Part shown: one piece after another, positions 24,645-34,208 of the stretch
Layout: every line of letters starts with the position of its first letter
How positions within the stretch are numbered: the stretch's first letter is position 1
Origin: Carya illinoinensis
Taxonomy: Eukaryota; Streptophyta; Magnoliopsida; Fagales; Juglandaceae
Reading direction: 5' to 3'
Length of the DNA stretch: 64,000 nucleotides
NCBI RefSeq assembly: GCF_018687715.1
Contig: NC_056764.1
Coordinates: 8,136,501 to 8,200,500, forward strand
Notes under the pieces: generated by a model
The model's database searches: none
What the model was told of the DNA's origin: nothing
The model's input: only the letters and a program-made list of their open reading frames with translations
Translations under genes and position numbers: made by a program

Positions 24645-25240
24645 GAGGTATGATTGGTAGCTTATTATATTTAACAGCTAGTAGACCAGATATTATGTTT
24701 AGTGTGTGCTTATGTGTACACTTTCAATCATCTCCAAAAGAATCACATTTAATTGCAGTTAAGCGCATTCTTAAATATCTTAGTGGTACAATTAACCTAG
24801 GGTTATGGTACCCTAAGCACACATCTTTCGATCTAATTAGTTACACAGATGCAGATTATGCTGGCTGTAAAATAGATCGAAAAAGCACTAGTGGAGCATG
24901 TCATTTCTTAGGTCATGCACTAGTTTTCTGGTTTAGTAAAAAATAAAATTCTGTTGCACTATCTACTGCTGAGGCAGAATATGTTGCTGCGGGTAATTGT
25001 TGTGCTCAAGTTCTCTGCATGAAGCAACAACTTGAAGATTTTAAACTCATGTATAATCACATTCCAATCAAATGTGATAATACAAGTGCTATAAATCTTT
25101 CAAAGAACCCAATACAACATTCTTCGAGATCATGTGCAGAAAGGCAATATAGTACTAGAGTTCACAAACACACACGATCAGTTAGTAGACATTTTCACAA
25201 AGCCTTTACCAAAAGATAAATTATGTATGATCAGAAGAGA
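24645..25240 (+). pseudogene. RT end and RNase H remnant, right arm
   Basis: Contains the RT/RNase H connection (MIGSLLYLTASRPDI, YTDADYAG, DRKSTSGACHFLG), the STAEAEYVA region and CDNTSAINLSKNP, all typical copia RNase H text, with stops and a frame change near 24945 and 25120. It joins directly to protease sequence at about 24645. Absent from the left arm. Confidence 0.82.
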
Positions 25241-25463
25241 AATAGGTATGATGAATGCTATGAATATCTCTTAAAAGATAGACCAGAGTCAATAAAAATA
25301 GAGATAGATTTTTTAAATACTTTTACATAAACTTGAGATTCTTAACCTCATGTTTAAGACGCTCATTCTCTTCATACAATATGTCATTCTTATCCATGGG
25401 AACCGGCAAGCGGAATGAAGAATCTAATAATGATTTCAACTGCTTATTCTTCTGCCGAATGAT

Positions 25464-25757
25464 TCATTCCCTTATGTGAGACTCTTGAACAATTCGTTGA
25501 AATACAACAATTTGTTCTTTGAGCTTTTCAACTTCATGATTTTTGGTTTGTAGCCGCTGGAAAAAAGCAACAATAGAGGAAGAGTAGCGAGTCCCAAGAC
25601 TCACAAAGTCATAGATAGCATCAGAATTTGACTTATTAGCCAAATTATTATTTTCTTGTTGCAACATGGCACCAATGGCAGCTGCTGAAAGAACAGGAGG
25701 TTGAGGTGCAGAATGTCTCATGAATGGATTTAGAGAAATGTTAGAAGAATGAGCCAT
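25464..25757 (-). CDS. Antisense small ORF of the SIRE-like element (97 aa)
   Basis: An intact 97-codon frame on the strand opposite to the gag/LTR direction of this arm, between the pol remnant and the LTR. It starts at the ATG at 25757 (MAHSSNISLNPFMRHS) and ends QESHIRE. Its C-terminal half (LQTKNHEVEKLKEQIVVFQRI) has the heptad look of a coiled coil. A TATA-like TATAAAAAAA on the same strand lies at 25951-25960. The corresponding ORF in the other arm is broken but has the same plan. I do not recognise a domain. Plant LTR elements are known to carry additional ORFs, some antisense, in this position. Whether it is expressed cannot be seen here. Confidence 0.5.
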   Translation of the reverse strand: MAHSSNISLNPFMRHSAPQPPVLSAAAIGAMLQQENNNLANKSNSDAIYDFVSLGTRYSSSIVAFFQRLQTKNHEVEKLKEQIVVFQRIVQESHIRE

Positions 25758-26316
25758 TGAGAAAAGAATAGAAGGCTTAAAACGAGAATGTTGAAAGAAT
25801 GCAGATGAGTTATAGAGATGAGAAGAAAACTTAATGCGGATTGGATGAACTTTAGGACTGATTTTATAGAGATAGCATAAAGAACACGACAAACTATCAT
25901 CCAAGTTAAAGAGCAATGTGATTTTTTTTTACCGATCGGTGAAAATGACATTTTTTTATAAACTCGGAACCTTCAATCTCGTTTGTCAACAACATCAGGC
26001 GATTTTTTTCAAATCTCCAGCCACACATGTCGGGTCACGAACGAATCTAATTTTTTTTCAACTATCTACAGTGTCTACTAACGCACCGTTTTCTTCAATC
26101 CATTTACTTGTTGCAGATCCTTTTTAATGATGCCAAAAGGGGGAGAAGTGTTAGACTAGAACATTAACATTGCTTGAATTGCTAAATTTGTTATATATAC
26201 TTGGAATTATATTTATACTTTTGCTTAAAAAACTAACGCACATTCTCATGGGGAGCTTAAGTATTAATACAGGTTTTAGGTTCTATCAAGTATTTATCAT
26301 TATCAAAAAGGGGGAG

Positions 26317-26739
26317 TGTTAGGAATTTGGACCTCCAAATTCACCCCTTAGGATCTACCATTTGTAAGAGTAATAAGAAAAATAGAGAAATAATAACAAC
26401 ACAAGAAATTTACGTGGAAACTCCAAAACAGGAGAAAAACCACCAGACCCAGAGAAGAAAATACACTATGTGAAAAATTATTACAATCACATAATTTCTC
26501 TCCTCACCCCAAACACACCCACAAAGTTTTATCCACTAGAAAAACTTTAACTCACACCTCTTCCCATTTTACAAAAATGGACAACAGAGAAATTTAACTA
26601 GAGTCAAAAGTTACTAGCTAAGCATTTGACTGGTGCACTTAAAATAAGAGGCTAAGCCTTTTATTTATAAGCCTTGAGAGCTTGCTCCTTCCCATTTCCC
26701 ACCCATGTGGGACTAACCAAAGGAGCAAAAAGTCCAACA
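26317..26739 (-). mobile_element. Solo LTR inserted in the purine tract
   Basis: 423 bp with TG...CA ends (TGTTAGGAATTTGG ... AGTCCAACA) and an exact 5-bp duplication GGGAG (26312-26316, 26740-26744). On the minus strand it reads TGTTGGACTTTTTGCTCC at its start and has TATAAATAAAAGG near 26667, so it is probably in minus orientation. No internal domain: a single LTR left by recombination. It splits the polypurine tract of the right arm. Confidence 0.85.
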
Positions 26740-26746
26740 GGGAGAT

Positions 26747-28143
26747 TGTTGAACTCAAGATTTCAAGTTTGTGTAATTATATATCTACATATAGATTTTG
26801 ATGATAACAAATGAATTCAAAGAATAAAAAAGTTTCAAGTTCAAGTTGACTACACAATGGAGTCAAGCACATCAAGAAAACAAGCATGAGCAAGAAAGGA
26901 ACAAGTTCACATTAAAATTATAGAGTAATGTTGTAAATCTCTTAAAAATTCGAAATTAGGATTAAGGCTCAAAATTAATATTTTATCATAAAGCATTAAA
27001 ATACATTTTCCACATGTGCATGAATATTTTTGAAAATTAAATTTGAAAATTTTGAAAAATGATTGATTGTCATCTTTTACATATGCATGCCTTGATTAAA
27101 GGGTTGAACTTTGAAAATATGAAAGATGATTGATTGTCATATTTCACATGTGCATGTTTTATTTGAATATTTTCAAAAGTAATTGATGCTTTTTTTGACT
27201 TATGCAAAAGGTAGATAATTTTGTTTGAAATATTTGAAAAGTAAAGTGTGCTCATTTTGTCATATGCAAAAAGTAAAAGATTAGGTTTGAAATATTTGAA
27301 AAGTAAAGTGTGCTCATTTTGTCATATGCAAAAAGTAAAAGATTAGGTTTGATTTTTTTGAAAAGTAAAGTGTGCTCATTTTGTCATATGCAAAAAGTAA
27401 AAGATTAGGTTTGAAGTTTTTGAAAAATGAATCATGTTGTCTTTGACAATTGAAAAAGAATAACCTTTTATTTGAATTTTTTGAAAAAGTGAATGATGTC
27501 GCTTTGACATGTGAATCTTTTTTAATTTGAATATAAAGTCTCATATACCTATAAATAGATCATTTGAGAGCTTCACATTCACAACACCAAGAGCATACAA
27601 TATTCATTCAAAACTTTCATTTTCTCTTCTCTAAGCATTGAGCCTTAATCCTTGTTCATTTTGAGAGATATAGTTTGCGCTGTATTATTTTTATTTCACT
27701 CATTGAGGAGTGTTTTCTGATAACCTACCCACTATCAACTCTTGTATCAGAAAAAATATATGTATAACCCTTGTGCGTGTAGAAAGTATTCTACACGGGG
27801 AATAGTTGAATCACCACGTGTAAGGTGATTGCAAGTGTAGAGGGTGTTCTACACGGATCCTTTGTAGCGGTGTTGTTCAAATGTGTAATAGGTTTCTATC
27901 TCCACCTGAAGGAGGTTGAATAGTGAATTTGAAAATCCTCAAGGGGTAGCTTGAGGCGAGGATGTAGGCAGTGGGGCCGAACCTCGTTAACATACTAAGT
28001 TTGCTTCTCTCTTACCCTTACTCTTTATATTTATTGTTCTTTCATATTTTGTTTATAGTTTATATTATATATCTGATTTATAATTGTTATTTTTTTAATA
28101 CAACTCAATTCACCCCCCTCTTGTGTTAGTCATCTGGGCAACA
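26747..28143 (+). repeat. SIRE-like LTR, right arm (plus orientation)
   Basis: 1397 bp, begins TGTTGAACTC and ends GGGCAACA. TATA box TATAAATAG at 27550-27558. Inverted copy of 18831-20230. It holds 62-bp tandem repeats at 27179-27420. Confidence 0.9.
27179..27420. repeat. 62-bp tandem repeat array in the right LTR
   Basis: GTAAAGTGTGCTCATTTTGT recurs at 27241, 27303 and 27365, a strict 62-bp period, with degenerate flanking units. Confidence 0.88.
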
Positions 28144-30393
28144 ATGGCCTAACTGAAAGGATGAATAGAACAATTGTTGAGAGGGTTAGGTACATGTTGT
28201 CCAATGCAAAATTACTTAAAATTTTTTGGGCAGAGGCAGTTAGTACTACTGTTTATTTGATAAATAGGAGTCAATCCACTACCATTAATTGTAAAACTCC
28301 ACAATAATTATGGATTGGGAAACCCTCAGACTACAGTAACCTGAGGGTATTTGGCTGTGTTGCTTATACACACGTTAAAACTGACAAACTGGAACCTAGG
28401 ACTGTAAAATGCATTTTTATTAAGTATCCTGAAGGAGTAAAAGGGAGTAAAAGGTTATAAGCTATGGATAGAGGAACCTGGAAAACAAAAGTGTATAATA
28501 AGTAGATATGTGACTTTTAATGAGTCACAAATGACCAGATCTCAACTGGATTCAGTTGAGACTCAATCTGCCACTATCCCAGAAAAGGTTTAGGTTGAGG
28601 TGGTGTCCTTGGACTCACCTTGAGGTGGTGTCCTTGGACTCACCACCTCAAGAAACATTTATATAGTCTGGAGATGACTCAACGTCTAGATTAGAAAGTG
28701 ACGAAGGGAAAACCACTAACTCTTATAACCTTGTAAGGGATAGATCAAGAAGGGTTATAAGACCACCATTGAGATTTGCACATGTTGATATAATAGCCTA
28801 TGATCTCTCTGTAGCACAAGACATTGAAGATCCTGAACCAATGTATTATAAAGAAGCAATGCATAGTAAAGAATCTAGTAATTGGCTTCTTACAATGTAA
28901 GAAGAAATGGAATCTCTTTATAAGAATAAAACTTGGGAAATTGTGTTAAAACCTGAAAAAGTTAAAATCATAGGGTCTAAATGGATATTCAAGAAAAAAT
29001 AGGGTATAACTGGGGTAGAAAAACCTTGGTACAAAGCTAGGTTAGTGGCAAAGGGTTTTACATAAAGAGAAGGTATAGATTTCAATGAAATTTTCTCTCC
29101 TGTAGTAAAACACAGTTCTATCAGATTGTTGTTAGCCTACACTGCTTATCATGACATTGTTTTTAGAACAGTTGGATGTTAAAACTGCTTTTCTACATGG
29201 TGAATTAGAAGAAGCTCTGTACATGCAGCCTCCTGAAGGCTTTATAAATGAATCCAATAAGAACCATGTGTGTTTGTTGAAAAAATCTTTGTATGGACTA
29301 AAACAATCCCCAAGACAATGGTATAAAAGATTTGATACACATATAGTTGAGAATGGTTTTAAAAGATGCAATTATGATAGCTGTGTATATTTTAAAGTTT
29401 CTGATTATGTCATTGTTTACCTTTTATTATATGTGGATAACATGCTCATTGCTTGTAAATATAAGTGTAAAATTGAGCATATAAAAGAAATTTTAAAATC
29501 TTTTTTTCAAATGAAAGACCTTGGACCTGCTAAGAAAATCTTAGGTATGGAGATAATTAGAGATAGAAAAAGGAAATTACTCTACTTATCACAAAAAACA
29601 TATCTACAAAGGGTACTTAAAAGATTTAGCATAGATTTAGCTAAATCTGTGAGTACCTCAATTGGACAGCATTTTAAACTTTTTGTAAATCAGTCTCTTA
29701 AAACTGATGATGAAAGGGAATTTATGATAAAAATACCATATGCAAGTATGGTAGGTAGTATCATGTATGCAATGGTCTGTTCAAGACCAGACCTTACCTA
29801 TGCTGTTAGTCTAGTTACTAGGTTCATGGGAAACCCCACTGACAAGCATTGAAGTGGGTGTTTCAGTACTTAATAGGCTCCTCTAGTTTAGGGTTAAGTT
29901 TTGGTGGCAATGTGTTAAGTGGTCAAGAAATCTGTGGTTTTGTAGATTATGATTTTGCTGGAAACTTGGATACAAGGAAGTCCCTGACTGGCTATGTATT
30001 CACTACTTTTGGTGGTGCTGTGAGGGGAAATCTAATTTACAATCAGTTGTAACTTTGTCAACAACTGAGGCTGAATACATAGCCATGATAGAGGCTATAA
30101 AGGAGGCTTTATGGTTGAGAGGTATAACAAATGAATTAGGTTTATTTGAGGGTAATATCACAGTCTACTGTGATAATCAAAGCACTATACATCTCACTAA
30201 AAATCAAGTTTTTCATGAAAGATCAAAACATATTAACATTAGACTTCACTTTGTTACAGATGTGGTTGTAGGTGGCACAATCAAAGTGGAGAAAATGCCA
30301 ACTGAAGAAAACCTAGCAGACATGATGACCAAACCATTGCCAAGATCAAAGTTCAGGCATTGCCTAGACTTGATCAACATGGAGGAGAGCTGA
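28144..30393 (+). pseudogene. Element B integrase end, RT and RNase H remnant
   Basis: Starts inside integrase (NGLTERMNRTIVERV) and continues to LWIGKPSDYSNLRVFGC. RT begins near 28900. LDVKTAFLHGELEEALYMQP lies at about 29166-29225, and the YVDN box at about 29430 has Asn where the second catalytic Asp is expected. RNase H (TTEAEYIAM, CDNQSTIHLTKN, ERSKHINIR) runs to 30393. Frame changes near 29150, 29850 and 30050 and several stops show it is dead. A tandemly repeated phrase GAGGTGGTGTCCTTGGACTC occurs at about 28598-28640. Confidence 0.85.
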
Positions 30394-30464
30394 CTAGGGA
30401 CTAAAAGGTGGGATCTGGCCAGAGATGGGGAACCTTGAAGTTAAATTGATGACAAGGTGGAGAT

Positions 30465-30995
30465 TGTAGTGTTCTATGTCAATAATTTGTATATAGAAAG
30501 ACATATTTGTAATTTGTATCTTATTATTCTATTCTTGTAATCCGGTGGTTATTACATGGCCACGTGTTTAGATCATATGCATTAGGGTTCTGTCATGTTA
30601 TGAGTTAGTAGTATAAAAGGCCAAGTGATGGCCACTGTAGAGAGAAGAGAGAGACAGCCGTATAAGAGAAAGAGGCTAAGAAAGAAATTAGGGTTTATGA
30701 GAGAAACTTGAAATCAGTGAAGATTGAGAGGGAGTTAAGGTCATTTTATGACCTGAATCTTGTAACATGTTCCTTTGTTGCGATTGGAAGTTCTAATAAG
30801 ATGATCTTTGGCTAGTTCCTCCTGTAGATGTAGATCCGAAAGGATCGAACCATGTTAAATCCTTGTGTTCTTGGTATATTCGTTCTATTTTCTTATTTAT
30901 AACCTGATTGTGTTTTCTGTTTTATATTTCTTGAATCAATCTTGGTATTTTGTTGAGATATTTGGTGTTCTTGCAGAAACCCTAGAATTACAACA
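30465..30995 (+). repeat. 3' LTR of element B
   Basis: 531 bp, TGTAGTGTTC ... ATTACAACA, preceded by the purine-rich AAGGTGGAGAT and followed by the TSD AAGTC. TATAAAAGG near 30612 is a good TATA box. Its first 24 bases correspond to 18807-18830, the only surviving part of the 5' LTR. Confidence 0.87.
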
Positions 30996-31220
30996 AAGTC
31001 CTTATCCTGTGTGTTTATGGGTTACAGCGATAGGCACAAAGGCTACCGATGTTACTCTCCTTTCACAAAAAGATTTTATATATCACGACATGTGGTATTT
31101 GATGAATATTTTTTACCTTACAAACAATCCAGCAACACACCTATCTTCTCAACTGGATCACAGCCCACTACCTTTCGTGAATTTTATTCATATTTCAATC
31201 CTCCTCACACTAAGGTACTA

Positions 31221-31431
31221 CTGTTTGGCTATCAAGATTTTTCATCTCTAACACAAAATTCTCATCTCATCATTACAATTTTTTCAAATCTACATACAAA
31301 ATATAATAAACAATACAATTTTTTCTTAACTTTTTCAAATCCCAAAATAATAATAATATTAAAATATAATATTTTAATATTTAATCTTAAAATTCAAAAT
31401 TCTCATCTGAGAAATCTCAGTGGCCAAGCAG
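31221..31431. repeat. Tourist-like MITE in element A
   Basis: 211 bp with imperfect inverted ends (CTGTTTGGCTATCAAGATTT, and the complement of CTGCTTGGCCACTGAGATTT). The interior (cattacaattttttcaaat, ttcaaatcccaaaataataat) matches the family of 37361-37724. It interrupts the linker between integrase and RT. No clear target duplication. Confidence 0.6.
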
Positions 31432-31680
31432 AACCTGAGTCTCCTGTTAGTTTCAACACAGTCAGCAAACAATGAGAATCCTCCAACTCCAAATGTGCCT
31501 TTGACAAAACCCATTGCTATGAAGGAGCTTACTGGTCATGAGATCAATGATCTCTTGGTTTCACAACCTCCTTCTCTTCCATACTCATTCTTCAATGAGT
31601 CCCATATTGAGCCTTGTGATGACCCAAACTTAAATTCTATTGACAGTAACGCACCTACAAGCACCAGTTTAGCAGGTCCT

Positions 31681-31916
31681 CAAGTGGCTATTCGTCCCAT
31701 GGTCACACGCAGTAAGGTAGGGGTTCAAAAACCCAATCCTAACTATGCTCTTTTGCATTTTTATGATTCAGTACCAAAAGAACCAAGTGGCTACTCCTCA
31801 AGTGGCTATTCGTCCCATGGTCACACGCAGTAAGGTAGGGGTTCAAAAACCCAATCCTAAATATGCTCTTTTGCATTTTTATGATTCAGTACCAAAAGAA
31901 ACACGGTCTCTTAAAA
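31681..31916 (+). repeat. 118-bp tandem duplication in element A
   Basis: CAAGTGGCTATTCGTCCCAT begins at 31681 and again at 31799. The following ~100 bases are repeated almost unchanged, up to GTACCAAAAGAA. Confidence 0.88.
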
Positions 31917-33442
31917 CGCTCTATCTCACTCTGGCCAAAGAAAGGCCATGCATGATTAACTACATGCTTTAACTCAACAAAACACATGGAATTTGGTGTC
32001 TCGTACATCTTCAATGAATGTTTTTGGATCTCGATGGGTGTACAAAGTAAAACTAAAAGCTGACGGCACAGTAGAACGTCTCAAAGTAAGGCTTGTTGCT
32101 AAAGAGTACCATTAATTACAAGGAGTTGATTTCACAGAAACTTACTCCCCTGTTGTAAAGCCAGGAACAATTCAATTAGTACTCTCTCTTACCACAGTTA
32201 AAGGGTGGGATATTAGACAACTTGATGTTAAGAATGCTTTTTTTTGCATGGCTCTCTAACTGAAGAAGTTTTCATGGAACAACCTCTTGGATTCAAAGAT
32301 CCTAGTTGTCTAGATTCTGTTTGCCATTTGAACAAAGCCATTTATGGCCTCAAACAAGCTCCAAGGGCTTGGTTTGACATGTTTAGTTCTCATCTTTTAC
32401 ACTCTAGTTTCCAGTGCAGCTCAACTGATCCTAGTTTGTTTGTTCATCATTCGGATAAAGGAACTTTGGCCTTATTACTTTATGTTGATGACATCATACT
32501 CACAGGCTCTTCTTCAAGTCTTATTCAGGAATTCATCTCCAGCCTTCATCATGAGTTTGCCATGAAAGACCTTGGATCCCTTCATTATTTGGATACAAGT
32601 CTCCTCAATACCAACTGGTTTATTTCTTCATCAAACCACATATGCAATGGATGTATTAGAACACAGTGGCATGCATGAGTCTAAACCTATCAAGACTCCT
32701 ATGTGTACTAAGACAACACTTGATCCAAACTCTCCACTGCAACCTGATCCTCATGCATACAGATCTTTAGTAGGTGCTATTCAATATCTGATTTTGACAT
32801 GCCCAAACCTCTCCTATAGTGTGAACTTCGTGTCACAGTTTATGCATGCACCTATTGAATGTCACTTTGCTTTGGTAAGAAGGATTTTATGTTATGTCAA
32901 AGGTACAATCCATCTGGGTATTCACATTCAAGCTTCCAGTTCACTAGATCTTTATGGGTTCTCGGATTCCGATTGGGTTGTTTGTAATCTTACACGACGA
33001 TCAACAACTGGTTATTGCACATATTTAGGAAGAAATCTTATCTCTTGGTGTGTAAAGAAAAAACTAACAGTCTCCCGCTCTAGTTTTAAAGCTGAATATT
33101 GAGCACTTGCTCAAGCAGCAGCATATTCAGCAGCTGAGATAACATGGATTATATTCATCTTGCGTGACCTTCATGTTCCTTTGCCTCAAGTTTCAACATT
33201 ATTCTGTGATAACATGAGTTCTCTTTTCATGACAGTAAATCCAGTCTTTCATGCACGTAGTAAGCACATTGAAGTTGATTACCATTACATTTGCAAATGT
33301 GTCTCTCTTGGCATACTTGTCACCAAACACATCCCGACAAAATTTCAGATTGCAGATATATTTACAAAGCCACAACTACGACCTGCCTTAGAATCTTTGC
33401 GTGACAAATTGTGCATCTCCACTATGCTCAATTTGAGGGGGA

Positions 33443-33720
33443 TGATAAAACAGAGGATGCAGTGGCTGAGATTTCTCCTCGAACACAACCGAGGATCAAG
33501 ACTACAACTCAACCAAATCCTTGTCATAAACTCTAGCATGATAGCAGCATTATGAAATCAGTCTTGTAATCAATACTTGCGTGACAGTAGTCATGTTTAC
33601 AACATTTCACCTTGTAATTATTCCTTTGTAAAGAAATAGAAAGTAATATAAATACATACAATCACATCCTGTTTTAAGGCGTGGTGAGATTTCTCCATTA
33701 CTCTATTTACTTCAAATTTA
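33443..33720 (+). repeat. 3' LTR of element A
   Basis: Begins TGATAAAACAGAGGATGCAG after the purine tract GAGGGGGA (33435-33442). Matches 15777-16088, lacking about 34 bases of that copy. The right border is uncertain by a few T residues. Confidence 0.8.
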
Positions 33721-33945
33721 TTTTTATTTAACTTGTATGGTAGCCACAGGCGATGTTGTAGGATCACAGGCTATTGCAATTTCTATTTCTCGCATTTGGG
33801 ACAAAAGAAGCCATGGAAATCATTGCTTTCAGCTATTTGCTTGGTTTTTAGGCCTCCAGTTCATCTATATGAATATCTGAGATTTGACTTTTTCATACAT
33901 CACTCGCAAATGTGTTTTTTTGTTTAGATAAATCTGACTTTATAG

Positions 33946-33993
<48 letters not shown>

Positions 33994-34208
33994 CCAACTG
34001 GATTGTTTGTAGAACAAGAAGAAAGTTTTAAGGTTTACATTCCCTTTACTGCTGACATATATATGATGATAGTGTACAGCACAGAGGTCGCCTGATAAAT
34101 TTACTTTGGATTTTGATAATAGCTAAACAAAGGCTTTTCCAAGGCCGAAAGCTATATGCTAAGAGCTACAGTATACACATACTTACATGAAGCATGGTGA
34201 GCAAAAAA
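33721..34208. other. Intergenic, 3' flank of the SMXL gene
   Basis: No gene seen. It holds a GA microsatellite at 33949-33989 and the presumed 3'UTR of the SMXL gene, which is read on the minus strand. Confidence 0.6.

Larger units (their letters stand above)
18831..28143. mobile_element. Palindromic SIRE/Maximus-like copia structure
   Basis: Two arms in opposite orientation meet at 22977-22996, a 20-nt spacer flanked by TTTTAACT / AGTTAAAA. Reading outward, each arm has gag with zinc knuckle, a protease start, a deletion removing most of pol, an antisense small ORF, a purine tract and one 1.4-kb LTR. The order is therefore LTR(-)-gag | gag-LTR(+), and both outer ends are LTR 3' ends (GGGCAACA). 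There is no 5' LTR, no PBS and no TSD (AATTT on the left, ATGGC on the right). The first ~410 bp of the arms differ at about 20 positions by eye. The right arm alone keeps a piece of RT/RNase H (24645-25240) and a solo LTR (26317-26739). Confidence 0.88.
18807..30995 (+). mobile_element. Ty1/copia element B (Tork/Tnt1-like), truncated
   Basis: Bounded by a 5-bp target duplication AAGTC (18802-18806 and 30996-31000) within the integrase of element A, whose reading resumes on the far side. Only 24 bp of the 5' LTR remain (18807-18830, TGTAGTGTTTTGTG...). They match the start of the intact 3' LTR at 30465. The rest of the 5' LTR, gag, protease and the first part of integrase are missing and replaced by the palindromic SIRE structure (18831-28143). 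Pol resumes inside integrase at 28144. Confidence 0.88.
31001..33433 (+). pseudogene. Element A integrase end, RT and RNase H remnant
   Basis: Continues element A after the B insertion: FMGYSDRHKGYRCYSP, ISRHVVFDE, then a MITE (31221-31431) and a Pro/Ser-rich linker with a 118-bp duplication. RT starts near 31960 (WNLVSRTSSM...), with QLDVKNAF at about 32218-32240, LLLYVDDIIL near 32480, and a frame change near 32590. RNase H (SDSDWVVC, FCDNMSSLFM, ARSKHIEVDYHY, IADIFTKP) ends near 33433 at the purine tract. Stops at several places (e.g. 33101) make it non-functional. The order and text follow element C closely. Confidence 0.85.
15777..33720 (+). mobile_element. Ty1/copia element A (decayed, heavily nested)
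   Basis: A 5' LTR (15777-16088) and a 3' LTR (33443-33720) flank a PBS (16093-16104), a gag-protease-integrase part (16111-18806), and an integrase end-RT-RNase H part (31001-33433) with a purine tract GAGGGGGA just before the 3' LTR. Both LTRs begin TGATAAAA and share nearly all text; the 5' copy has ~34 extra bases. The flanks are TTTTT on each side, a weak possible TSD. Without insertions the element would be about 5 kb. It is interrupted by a hAT MITE, by copia B with everything inside it, and by another MITE. Stop codons and frame changes make it non-functional. Its gag and pol are recognisably related to element C at 50619-55431. Confidence 0.88.
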
